Shown: positions 34,574 through 45,288 of the stretch, in pieces
Layout of the letters: each line of letters opens with the position of its first letter
Numbering within the stretch: position 1 is the stretch's first letter
Assembly (NCBI RefSeq): GCF_037975245.1
Contig: NC_092561.1
Span: 12,151,001 to 12,215,000, forward strand
DNA length: 64,000 nucleotides
Source: Apostichopus japonicus
Taxonomy: Eukaryota; Echinodermata; Holothuroidea; Aspidochirotida; Stichopodidae
Direction of reading: 5' to 3'
Made by a program: the position numbers and the translations under genes
Notes under the pieces: model-generated
Told to the model about the DNA's origin: nothing
The model's database searches: none
What the model saw: only the letters and a program-made list of their open reading frames with translations

Positions 34574-36617
34574 CCACTGATCTACACTAACTGGATAGGC
34601 CGCGCGGCTCCGTGTGTGAAGCAGCCGGAAGTGACTCAGCGGCCAGGTTGGGATATATTCAGAACATCACCGCGCGCACATACAGTGCATACTGTACGTT
34701 GCTATGTCGGTAGGTGGCCGAGAAGGTGATGCGAAGAGAGGCCAAGGAAGGGAAGTGAATGTTGCAAAAACGATCCTTATTGATCAAGGAAGTGAAGTTG
34801 AACATTTGAACCCCTGAGAAATATGTGTTATGCCAGACTGAAATGGTAAATATGCCTATTTTCTGTGTAGGAAAAGCTATGGAATGGGTCGTCTGTACAG
34901 AGACAGACGCTGCAACCGCAATGCAGTACAAAGTCTATGGGATTCGTCGGACTAGGAACTTGAGGGGCATCCCTTCCTCCATGGTTATGGCCTTTTAATT
35001 TCAAGAAAAATGTTAAGCATTTTTTCTCAATTCACTTCAAATTGGGGGAAAGAATTTCATAACTGGACGAGGCTACACCATCCATGCAACAAACTACATG
35101 TATCGGTATCTACTATTGGGGAGAGCAAATATTAAATTTTTAGGTGGCTCGCAGGGTTACAAAAATTGAGTTAATTTCCATCTCGAAACTAAAAATGCGA
35201 GTTCCATGATAAATAAAAACATTAGGAGGGAAAAATTCCATGTGTTCTCAGGAAAAACTTGTCGCATAGGGTTTTTGCATGAGGCCAGGGCCTTAAGGCA
35301 ATGTCCAGATGTGGAATTCCTTTCAGGAAACCTTAGTGTCCAGTTTGGGGCTATGGAATTGACACAATCATCTACAGGGTGACAGGACAAAATCCCCGGA
35401 CAAAACCCCCCGGACAAAACCCCCAGACAAAATCCACCCCAGCCAAAATCCCCAAGCCAAAATCCCCAAGCCAAAATCCCCCGGACAAAATCCCCCCATG
35501 CTATAAAAAATCACATCAATTCTTAACAAAAATGCATCATCCCTGTCCCCCCTGTGTCCCCGGCCCCCCGCCCGGTCCCCCTGGTCCCCCGGCATCCCTG
35601 GTACCGTCATCTGGTACCATCATCCGGTACCTCCACTGGTACTCTCTGTGGTACTCTCAGTGGTTCCCAGACCAGTACCCCGACCAGAACCCCGATCATA
35701 CCCCAACCGGTACCCTAATAGTTAGCCTGACAGTTACCCCCACCGGTACCCCCACCGGTACCCCCACTGGTACTCTCAGTGGTACCCCCACTGGTACTCT
35801 CAATGGCTCCCTAACCAGTACCTTGGCCCGTACCCCGGCCGGTACCTCAACCGGTACCCCGACTGGTATCCCAACTGGTATCCTGAAAGGCACCCTGACA
35901 CGTACCCTTACTAGTACTGGTACAATGACCAGTACTTTAACAAGTACCTTGACCAGTCACATGAACAGTACCTTGACCGGTACCCTCACTGGTACCCTGA
36001 CCAGTCCCCTGACCGGTACCCTAACCAGTGCAATGACGCATGCCTTGACTGTCACACCTGGGCCATCCCTGGTTTTTGCAGGCAGGCTTTGTAAGGGTCA
36101 GGGGGATATTGTCTGGGGGATCTTGTCCAGGGATTTTGGTTTGGGGGGTTTTGTCCTGGGGGGGGTTTTGGCTTGGGGGGATTTTGTCCTGGGGGGATTT
36201 TGGCTTGGGAGGATTTTGGCTTGGGGGGATTTTGTCCTAGAACCCATCTACAGGTCATTATTTTTGAACATGTATTCAGTTTTTTTTTTTTTTTTTAACT
36301 TAAATGCAGAGAGACAACTATTTATAGTTTATATGCACAGCTATATCTTTGCTGCAACAGCAATTTATTAGCATTTCTCCACAATTTCAATTAAAATCTT
36401 CATATTCCTCAGCTTTTTACAGGTTGGTTTCCACAGTGACATACATGTAAGTAATGCCCTAGTACATACTTATAGTAATATATGGACGTGTCGTTGTCAT
36501 ATGCGCGGTGATGTTTTGAATATCCCAACATGGCCACTGAATAACTTCCGGTGACTTCACGGCTCGCTATACAATCACCGTACGCGCACAGCCTATCCAG
36601 TTAGTGTTGATCAGTGG
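34574..36617. mobile_element. DNA element E4 with >100-bp terminal inverted repeats
   Basis: Left end CCACTGATCTACACTAACTG and the complement of the right end CCACTGATCAACACTAACTG begin inverted repeats of roughly 115-130 bp (34574-34690 and 36485-36617), sharing GGTTGGGATAT-type and ACATCACCGCGC words. TTTATT lies immediately outside on both sides (34568-34573, 36618-36623). The interior contains fold-back element C. No transposase ORF is recognisable. The superfamily is unclear, as a 6-bp duplication with long tips is not diagnostic. Confidence 0.75.
35379..36245. mobile_element. Fold-back element C, nested in E4
   Basis: Perfect 9-bp direct repeats ATCTACAGG flank it (35370-35378 and 36246-36254). 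Left tip GTGACAGGACAAAATCC; complement of right end GGGTTCTAGGACAAAATCC. The arms (35379-35500 and about 36110-36245) repeat GGACAAAATCCCC / AAGCCAAAATCC words about every 14 bp, inverted relative to each other. The core (35590-36050) is a GGTACC-rich 12-bp repeat, unit near ACCGGTACCCTG. As 12 is a multiple of three, one plus-strand frame stays open for 330 codons of Thr-Gly-Thr-Leu/Pro repeats. Confidence 0.8.
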
Positions 36618-36623
36618 TTTATT

Positions 36624-38466
36624 CAGGGTTCGTACGGGTGCTTGAAAACCTTGAAAATGCTTGAATTTGATTGGTCAGTTTTCAAGGCCTTGAAAGTACT
36701 TGATTTCTTATATTTTTGGAAAATGTCATTGAAAAGTGCTTGAAATTTAACATGCTTAATGCAAAACATATTTTGTATGTTATTGTTACACAATAATTAC
36801 CGTGGAATAGTCAAATTGTGACAAACAAAAAAACTTAAAAGAATGTCTTAGTTGTCAAAAAAATTACGAGTGAGGGTCGCGCACAATCACCGCAAACTTC
36901 TCGCACAGTCACTTGCAAATTACGGCCTCCACTAAGCAATTTCAGTACCAGCGACAATAACCAAAACTCCCCACAAATCTCCGACCACATGGTAGCCTAT
37001 CTTCACACTGAGTCAACATGGATATCTAACCTAGCCATCTGTTTATTCGCTCAGTTGTGTCGCAAATAAAGAATAAAAATATCCATGAAAAACTTCAATC
37101 TTCGACCACATTTTAGCCTAACAATCACACTAAGTCAATGGGAAATGTAGCCTAACCATCGGTTTGGTTTGCCCCCCAAATAAACTTTGCGTAGCTTTGT
37201 TTACACACTTCCTTGCTGCTATCCTCGCGCGCATGGTAGCCGAACACCACACATAGTCAACGGGAAAATCTAGCCTAAGCATCTCTTTATTTGCTGAAAT
37301 TGTGACGCAGTTAGCTAGAACTAAAATATCCGTGAAATACTGCAACCTTCGACCACATGTTAGCCTAACAGCCACACTAAGTCAATGGGAAATGTAGACA
37401 ACTATCGGTTTGCAAAAAAAAAAAAAAAAAATGCGTAGCTTTGTTTACAATTTCAATTTACTGAAAATCGGCAGTTGTTTGGATGGTATGTGCTATGTCG
37501 TAAAGAGGGAATGTTGTATTTTACGTACACCGTTGCTGTGGAAATGGATTGAAGGTTTTAACTTCGATTACTTTTCAGCAGTATATAATGGTTTCGTATT
37601 TGGTGGTGATTTCATCCACACACGTTGTTTTCTATGTGTTTCTACATGTTTTCTACAGGTTTTTCGTTATATATTTGGTGTCTTGACGTTATTTGCTAAA
37701 CGATCGCAAATTTTTGCGATTAAAATTTTAATGAATTTGCTTTAAGGTCGCAGCACTAGGAAGAGGGTAATTGTGCTTACTTTATCCTATTAAATGCTTA
37801 CAACCATTTCCTTAAACAGCATGTTGAATTTTAGAAAAGAGCACCCTAAACCTTAAGAAAAAAAAACCCTCGTAAATTCATTAAGAGGGTCGTTTTTAAC
37901 TTTTCATTTTCCAAAATTGCCCCCAAAGCCAAATCTTAATTTCTACCCTGGTTGTAACAACAGTCGATCAGACACGGACAGTCTATAGGCCGAGTGAAAT
38001 TGCATTGCTGGACGTACGCATGTGAGCTGTACAGTAGTAAACAATCTAAATCCTACCTACCTGAACGATAAATTATTATCATTCTAGTTGGTAGGATTTA
38101 TATTGTATATCATAAACAATACTGTTTGTATGCGGCGCACGTGTAGCGTCGTTACAATTCGGAAATATCACGTAAACACATGCATGCTGTGAACAATTTT
38201 GGTGGAAAATTTTTTGCAGGACTACCAAATTTGAAAATCTTTGAAACTGGTAGTCCCACGGACAACCTTCTCAAATACCTGAAAATCCAACGCTGATCAT
38301 GTCTTTATATACCCAGCGTACACATTGCATTAGATATGTTTTATGCCTCTGTCTCACAGAATGTCTATTGTTAATGATAAGCATGTGCTTGAAAACATAA
38401 ATTTGGTGCTTGTAAAGTGCTTGAAAAGTGCTTGAATTTTGTTGTGAAAAAAGTGTACGAACCCTG
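36624..38466. mobile_element. hAT-like element E3 (CAGGGTTCGTAC tips)
   Basis: Tips CAGGGTTCGTACGGG and GTGTACGAACCCTG, with subterminal GTGCTTGAAAACCTTGAAAA and GTGCTTGAAAAGTGCTTGAA runs. TTTATT lies on both sides (36618-36623 and 38467-38472). It contains an E2-type insertion at about 36860-37952. The tip resembles a widespread hAT group, but the duplication is only 6 bp here, so the assignment is tentative. Confidence 0.7.
36860..37952 (+). mobile_element. E2-type element inside E3
   Basis: GGTCGCGCACAATCACCG at the left, subrepeats with CACACTAAGTCAATGGG and CATGTTAGCCTAAC inside, and the tip CTTAATTTCTACCCTG at the right match E2 copies at 49684-50360 and 15182-16310 in reverse. The left tip (expected TAGGGTTTGCAGTAG) is missing. 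Confidence 0.7.
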
Positions 38467-38518
38467 TTTATTCCACTCAATGATAAAATCATACACACCA
38501 AATATGAGATTGCTTCAA

Positions 38519-38885
38519 GCTTAAAGGGTGTGAAGACTCGCGCACAAGGAAACGTCTCATGCCGGTAATCTGACCTAGTTTCGATTGAGGTGTAACAGAA
38601 GTGTTAGACACCACCACCAATCTTGGAAAATACACAAACAGCTTGCTACCGTCGATAATTAGACACTAGTGTACAGTCAATACATACAGCTACGGTCAAT
38701 ACCCTCTACACTGTACAGTACATAGCAGCGATGGACATCTCAGTTCTATATATAAGATAACAAGGTATCACGTTTCATTACTGTCTGCATTTTGTTGCGA
38801 CAAGAAGAAAACTTGCAAGCAACGGAAAATTAACTTTTCAGAGCACGGCACGCTGTTTGGGGCGAGTTTTGATGCCTTTAAAGCC
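38519..38885 (+). repeat. Dispersed repeat family Z, copy 2 (empty insertion site)
   Basis: GTGTGAAGACTCGCGCACAA, then GAGGTGTAACAGAAGTG uninterrupted, then AGCTACGGTCAATAC and GCATTTTGTTGCGACAAG. It is the intact counterpart of 40357-41885, where a 1,168-bp hAT-like element interrupts GTGTAACA. Confidence 0.85.
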
Positions 38886-38899
38886 CTCATTGAAATAAC

Positions 38900-39050
38900 T
38901 TGTTTAACAAATTCTCAATTTGACCCCTGGTGACTCCAAATTACCTTTGATGTCACCAGAAAACAATATACTTCTTCTGAATGTGTTCTCCTACACACCA
39001 AATTTGAGCATGGTTCAAGCTTCCCTTCTTGAGATATCTTGTTTACAAGC
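38900..39050 (+). repeat. TGACC-type repeat, one diverged unit
   Basis: TTGACCCCTGGTGACTCCAA, TTACCTTTGATGTCACCAG, ACAATATACTTCTTC and GAGATATCTTGTTTACAAG follow the unit order of the 1-1745 array. Confidence 0.75.
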
Positions 39051-39517
39051 AAGGCGTCACACACAAGCACCCACATACACTCTTCCACCTGCATGACTAC
39101 AAAGGTTATGATTTCATCGAAACCAATAATTCTTCTATCTTTAGTTCTCCTCTGTTGTTAAATGTCAATACTATCATAACTCCCTTAGTAGCTCCAAAAA
39201 TTGATTTCTACCGAAACTTTGACCTACCAATTGCCATGAATTTTCCCAGCTCTTATCACCAAACCTGCTACTCTAAGATCTGCCAAGGCAGAACTCTGAC
39301 ACATTGTATAGCTGTGTGTGAAGCCTTGAAAGTGAGGAAACTTTGCGTTGTATGGCAAAAAGCCAGATCATTTGTACGTCTTCAAACATACATTGTGCAT
39401 ACGACTTTGAATTTGATTCAACCCGTTTTTCGAAAGAGTAGTACTCTTCACAAGAGACATGTTATGGCTACCAGCGTGGTAAGTACTATACTCCTGACTT
39501 ACAGAAACCAATTTTGA
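39051..39517 (+). CDS. Unidentified ORF, about 155 codons
   Basis: The open frame runs from inside the preceding repeat to 39517, with no ATG near its start. It includes YKGYDFIETNNSSIF, FYRNFDLPIAMNFPSSYHQ and KARSFVRLQTYIVH. Near its end ATGGCTACCAGCGTG is followed at once by GTAAGTA, a strong donor, so a short first exon (MATSV, 39463-39478) is an alternative reading. No domain recognised. The length is unusual for this AT-rich DNA, but chance cannot be excluded. Confidence 0.25.
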
Positions 39518-40356
39518 AAACTTTTTCCTGCCTCTAATGACTTGAGCAAGTAGAGTGTTTTATGCAACTTTTAATGTCTGGAAAGTGTCGTTCCTGGTAT
39601 ATGACAGGCACATGGCAAACAATTATCTCGCTTGCATTATTTTAGTGCTCCACTCAGATAAGTGTCAATTGTGTCCCTGGTAAAAACTTGAAAAAGCAAG
39701 CCTTCCCCCGCCCTTCTCCCCCTTTTCTGACACCCACCTACTTTGTGTAATACTTCCATATTTGTTTGTGCATGCAATTCTTAGTTAAATGGTAATGTTG
39801 CAAAGTGGGTAGTAGTTTATGCAGGGTAACAGATCCCACCTTATGAAGTGAGAACGCAAACATTTTGAAGAATGTCTACATTAAGTCACAGTCATCAAAG
39901 GATAAGTGTTAGCACGAATACTGTAGGGCCTGCGTGCCAGTGTCGTTTAGCCTGCAAAGCTTTGTCCGAACATGGTTAGTGAATGTCATTAGACTTAATA
40001 TCATAGTTAACTAAATCTAGGAAAATGGCCTATAAAGTTACTGTCCAGAACATACCTGGCTATAGGCTGAGTAGGCTTTCCTCAAAGCTCAGATTACTGG
40101 CTAGGCCTATATTTTGCTTATGCCCATTTGCCACCTTAACAGTGTTGGGAATATGTTGCAAATGGAGGATGTGTTAACAGACTGAAATATTCTAGGTTTA
40201 ATTTATGACCAATAGGCTAACCTAAGTTATAAAAAAGGTTACATAGGCCTAAGTGAAGCTAAGCCCATTTTTCTGGTATTCAATTGTTAGAGATTAGCCC
40301 AGGACAACATAACCATCTTATTATTCTGTTATGTGGATATCGTTAGGGACTACACT
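39518..40356. other. Non-coding spacer
   Basis: Unique-looking sequence with AGGCCTA-type words; no gene or repeat recognised. Confidence 0.45.
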
Positions 40357-41885
40357 TAAAGGGTGTGAAGACTCGCGCACAAAGAAACGTCTCATGCTGG
40401 TAATCTGACCTAGTTTCAAATGAGGTGTAAGTTCTATTGATTACACGGGTCCAAAATCGGGAACCGGGTACCCGAAAGCCGTTATCCGTCGGGTATCCGG
40501 GTACCGGAAAAAAAGTTATTTACCCTCGTGTATCACGATTTTCAAGAAATTACATATTGGATGCTATAATAAATGAATTATCTTCTATACTGACAATGTT
40601 TTCATGTTCAAATACGTAAGGTAAATTCTAATACCTTCCTCAATAATTTCTATTTGCGTTTGTTTCTTCCATTAACTTGCTAATAACTTTTTACTATTAA
40701 CATCACTTCTAACATCGCTCTCCCGCAGCTGCTATATATGCTTGCTCTCCACGTCTATTGGATCACACCATAAAAATATCCAAGTTAGCTCCTAAACAGT
40801 TGTTACAACTACTATCTATTATGCAGGCCCATGGTTCGCAATAACGCGAGATTGCGAGATTCGCGCAATTTGATCGCATTTGGAATAAACGATTAAGTAA
40901 AAAGCCACTTGCGATGATTATTTTTTAGTTATCCCGTCTATATACCTTAACATCTCGTAAAATTCTTTGTCAGCTTTTCCTTCTATGAAATAAACGAATA
41001 AATAATAATTTCTTTCACATGGTAGCCTAACAACAGAGCAAGTCAATGAGAAATCTAGCTAAGCCTAACCATCTGTTTATTCGCTGAAATTGTGACGCAG
41101 TTATTAGATATCCATGAAATACTTTCATTATTGCTGTTATTCGCGACCACCTGGTTGCCTAACACCACACTAAGTCAATGGGGTAATCTAGCCTAGCAGT
41201 ATGTTTATTAGCTGAAACTGACGCAGTTATAAGATATCCATGGATTAATTTCTTGATTGCTGTTATGTTCAACCACATGGTCACCTAACACCACACTAAG
41301 TCAATGGGAAATCTGCCTAACCATCGGTTAGCAATTAAAAAAAAAAAAATCAGTTTGCGTAGGATTCGGGTAATAAATTAGGAACCGGGTAGTATCGCGT
41401 CGTGCGGGAACCTTCGTTATTGCTGTTATTTCGACCACATGGTAGCCTAACACCACATTTAAGTCAATGGGAAATGTGCCAAACCGTCGCTTTGCCCCAC
41501 CCCTCCCCCGCAAAAAACACGCTTTGCGTAGGATTCGGGTAATAAATTAAGTATTTAAGTATCGTCGGGCGGGTTCGCGGATACCCCGTGCAAACACCTC
41601 GTGTAACAGAAGTGTTAGACACCACAATTACAAAATATACAGCTTGCTACCATCGGTTATTAGACAGGTTAGTAAACAGTCAATACATTCAGCTACGGTC
41701 AATACCCACAACACATTGTATATTGCAGCAATGGATATCTCAGGTTTAGATAAAAGATAACAAGGTATCACGTTTCATTACTGTCTGCATTTTGTGGCGA
41801 CAAGAAGAAAACTTCACTTGCAAGCAACGGAAAGTTAACTTTCTTCAGAGCGCGGTTTGGGGCGAGTCTTCAATGAGGTTGTGAA
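40357..41885 (+). repeat. Dispersed repeat family Z, copy 3 (filled site)
   Basis: The two halves (40357-40432 and 41601-41885) align with 38519-38885. The break falls in GAGGTGTAACAGAAG and is occupied by the hAT-like element 40433-41600. Confidence 0.85.
40433..41600 (+). mobile_element. Non-autonomous hAT-like element (TAGTG family), copy 3
   Basis: Inserted in repeat Z. Left GATTACACGGGTCC and GGGAACCGGGTACCCG, right GTGCAAACACCTC. Flanked by GTGTAAGT (40425-40432) and GTGTAACA (41601-41608), and the empty paralogue reads GTGTAACA. The interior has the same ACACTAAGTCAATGGG subrepeats as copy 1. The tips are diverged. Confidence 0.9.
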
Positions 41886-42959
41886 TAACCAATACAGCAA
41901 CTGAGCAGACGACACTAGTAAAGTAATAAGATTCCTAATGTAATTGTAATATGGCTTCTTAAGAATTACCTTTGAAACTGCAGTCCACTTCCATATTTAT
42001 TACGATTTTGTCATCCAAATGTGTCACACGATATCACCATGTCGAGAGATTTATGTCGACTTTATCACTTAAGTCATGTAAAAAACGTAGTGTTTGTATT
42101 ACTCGCCGGTACTTTCTTGTCGTTACGAGCTCCTGTATACTATAAATGAACAGTACTTGCCGTACAAGCAAAGCGCCACCAGTTGGAAGAGTGGCTTCAG
42201 TATGTGTCACAGGACGGCATTTTTCCTACTTCAATTTCAAATGATTTTTACAAGACCCAGCCCGCTTAGGTTCCAAAAGGCAAGAAACCCAAAGACACGC
42301 TTCGAGCAAAGGAAAATTACAATAGCACAAAATTAATTAGACTCTACTTACTTAAGAAAAGGCACATCCTCACGCTTAGGCAGACAGGACAGCTCTGATT
42401 AACAGCTACTAGTTCAGTCCTGACAACAAAGGAGTAAACAATAGAGCAGCAGCGTGGTGGTATGTCGATCGTGAAGGTGAATTGTTAGTAAAATGAGGTA
42501 AGCATGGCATAAGGTTACTGGCATGCCTTAGATAGAATGAAAGGCTGGAATGAGATGGAATGGCTTAAGGAACGTCTGAATGGGTTAATAACAGGATTAA
42601 CCCCATCAGCCGTGACCTCATACGTGAACTGACCGGGTGTACCCAAGATTAAACAAAACTGCTGCAACAAGTGGCGTACACAATATTGCAAAGATGGGGA
42701 AGGGGAAGGTGGGTAAAAAAAACCCGACTGATTCAATGCAGAGAAAGTACTACCGTAAACAAGCAAGTACTTAGCATTTCGTGACAATTGTGTTAATCCT
42801 TCGAGGATAATTGATCCTACCGATTATACGAAATGTAATTATATGAAAAGAATAATGTCTCTTAAAATCGTTTATGATGGTCATTTGATGGCATGAATGG
42901 GAGTTTTCCTGTAGTATTTTTGCATTGAGTTTATGAGGGCGCTGCCGCGGCAGCCCTGC
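41886..42959. other. Non-coding spacer
   Basis: No gene or repeat family recognised; short ORFs on both strands only. Confidence 0.4.
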
Positions 42960-43017
42960 CAGAGCCTTATCTGTATATAAGGCTCTGAGCCCTGCCAGAG
43001 CCGTATATACGGCTCTG
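42960..43017. repeat. Two adjacent palindromes, tandem-duplicated
   Basis: 42960-42987: CAGAGCCTTAT, 6-base loop, ATAAGGCTCTG. 42996-43017: a perfect 22-bp palindrome, CAGAGCCGTAT followed by its complement. Both are preceded by CCCTGC, so one derives from the other by duplication. Confidence 0.85.
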
Positions 43018-43657
43018 AGCTTCTTTATAGAGTGTTGCGGCATGAGCGTTCCGAAAATTTCAGCACACGTGATCAAAGCCATTTTGTTTCCGAATGGGTT
43101 GCCTCCACTCTACTACCACATCGTTTGCCAGTTGCACATTTAATAAATCTTTATCTGTTGGAAATAACGGGATGTTGCGCATTTGATTGCTCTAATAGGT
43201 CGGAGAAGGGATTTAGAATTTATAGATTCCCTGTCAATGTCCAACGAAAGAAAATCTGGGAGAATAAAGTCAATCGCGTCGGATGGAAACCAACGTCCTA
43301 GTCGTATCTTTGTCACGTATAGGCCGTCTTCCATGGCTTGCTTTTCGCTTCCTTTGCTCAATTTGTTAGGGGAATGGTGTTACTGTAGCTTAAAATGCGG
43401 ACAATAATCATTAGATTCATAATTTGCTATGCCAACAACACGATTGTTGCACATTACTCTAAAAATGCAGTAAAACTAGAGTATTTTAATTGATTATGGG
43501 ACATGCCTGATTTTGGGCAACTGACCAATCATAGGGCTGCTTCTCGTGACCTTTTGACCCGGCCCGAACTTTTTTGTTTACATCTACAGTAGCTAGCCTA
43601 GATCACGCACTGTCTGCATATAGCCTGTAGCCCATCCATTGCTCCAATCTATCGGAG
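43018..43657. other. Non-coding spacer
   Basis: Overlapping short ORFs on both strands (43032-43407), none convincing. Could hold the promoter of the gene fragment that follows. Confidence 0.35.
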
Positions 43658-43694
43658 ATGGCAGTCCAAATGATCAGAAAACGTTTTGACAAAG
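43658..43694 (+). other. Possible 5' exon end with upstream ATG
   Basis: ATGGCAGTCCAAATG opens a 12-codon frame (MAVQMIRKRFDK) that runs into a strong donor, AAAG/GTAAGAATAG, at 43695. Joining it to the 44506 acceptor gives a stop after two more codons, so it would be a short upstream frame or leader exon rather than the protein start. Confidence 0.3.
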
Positions 43695-44505
43695 GTAAGA
43701 ATAGAATAACTGAAGACGCCAAAAAAAGTCGGAAAATATATGTGTACACTTGTATGATATTGTAGGCAAGTGAGGTCGAAATTTCTGTTGATTAAGTACG
43801 TAGGCCTACGCTGCAAAGTTGTAACGCCTAACGCCGGTTGGGATAGCGATATTGCATTAGCCTACATTATAAATCTGCCTGACCAAAGTTTTCGTTGACG
43901 TTAGACTTAGCAAACAATATAGGCTATGCCTATGCTTGGCCTAGTTTATGATGTCCTTATAGTACGGACGATTGAATGTTGGTAAATCCAATATTGTTTA
44001 TTCCTACATTTCTAATCGAGGAATTGCTGCAATGAGCAGGGTTGACTTTCGTATCAATTTGTATTGGCGTAGGCCTACGCCTAATGTTAGTTGTTGCTCC
44101 TATTTAGTTTTAACATAATAAATAACCAGAACCATCCTTGGCATGGGCCTACTTAACTGGTTCAGACTAACCCTAACGATTATAGCCTACTGGCATAGAT
44201 GCTAGACTTATCCTTTTGCCAGATTTGCTTGATTTATAATTGTAATTACTGTAACTATACATTAGATGTTATAGGGCTAGGCTCTGCACAAGTCAATAAG
44301 AGACAAAGACGTTTTGATAAAACCAAGGTTTTGCAAAGTTCCATAACACTAGGATCTGTTCAAGTGGATTGCACTTGGCCTAGCCTCTATCCCATGGACC
44401 AGGAAAGCAGTCACTGCCTCACTACTCCATATCGACTAGCTATGGTTATGAATGCGTAAACTAGTAAAGTTCCAGCTTTTTGTTTTAGTTTGCTATTTTC
44501 TCTAG

Positions 44506-44804
44506 CAGTTTGATAATGACTTCTCACAAATGTGCAGTCCATTGTACTGGGAAGATTGGGCAATTAACAAGGTTCACCCCAATCAGTTGGTCTAAAGTTA
44601 TTGCCAGTGCTGAGGAATGGTGCAAATTATCTCGCCCACAGTGTGATGTTGCTCACAAAGTTCTATCTACCTGCAAAGAACAGCCTGACAGCTTTGAGGA
44701 CATCTTCTACCATCGTGATTGCCATGCGGCTTTTACCAACAAGACAGATATTATCAGAGCAAAGAAACAACAGATGAAATTACCTCAACATAAAGCAGTT
44801 GAAT
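44506..44804 (+). CDS. First coding exon, uncharacterised CxxxC / YHRDC zinc-ligand family
   Basis: Acceptor TATTTTCTCTAG at 44505; ATG at 44516; open to a strong donor GAAT/GTAAGAAG at 44805, leaving phase 1. The 96 codons contain HKCAVHCTGKIG, then FTPISWSKVIASAEEW, then FEDIFYHRDCHAAFTNK and DIIRAKKQQMK. C-x3-C near the start and H-x2-C in YHRDC are likely zinc ligands. The pattern matches exon 1 of the 2225-4257 pseudogene (EW..., HRD..., basic tail), and both donors are phase 1, which supports a shared gene structure. If the donor is skipped, the frame ends at 44842. A second exon with the family's CxxC...YHxxC module is not seen downstream, so the gene may be a fragment, or its next exon may be distant. 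Function unknown; such proteins are often multi-copy. Confidence 0.5.
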
Positions 44805-44842
44805 GTAAGAAGTTTGTCAAAATGCATTTTATTATGAGTTAA

Positions 44843-45288
44843 AGGTATGCTGTATTGATCCCAAATATGCCTCATTTTCAAATATAGTAACTTTTGGTCA
44901 AAATTCTTTAACTTTTTTTATTACCACCCTGGAGGAAATTTACCTCACCAGGACATTCAGTCATCTTGTGTGCTCATGTAGTATGTCTAAGAACAAATTG
45001 GAAAGTAAAGACCCACAGGGAACGATTTTTTGAAAACTTGTAGTTCTAAGTTATAGCATACTATAATTTGGGGCTAATACAGACTACCTTTAAACAGTAA
45101 TGATATACAGAAACATGTCAATGAACACAAACAAATTGTTTTAATGATGTGATGTAACACTTCTTGGATCAATTCACTTGTTGGAACTTTAAAAGCTCAT
45201 TTCCCTTGCATACAATGTAATTGAACTGCTTGAATTTACATTGGTATGTGAATACATTGTCAATAAGGGGCCATTGCCATGGGCGGCG
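44843..45288. other. Non-coding spacer
   Basis: Nothing recognised; possibly intron of the preceding exon. Confidence 0.4.

Noticed and set aside
35379-36371. 330-codon Thr/Gly-rich ORF as a secreted or structural protein
   Set aside because: It spans both arms and the core of a fold-back element. The composition is dictated by a 12-bp DNA repeat, and the start and end fall in flanking sequence.
42996-43017. Palindrome as a bacterial-type operator or terminator
   Set aside because: The window is clearly eukaryotic.
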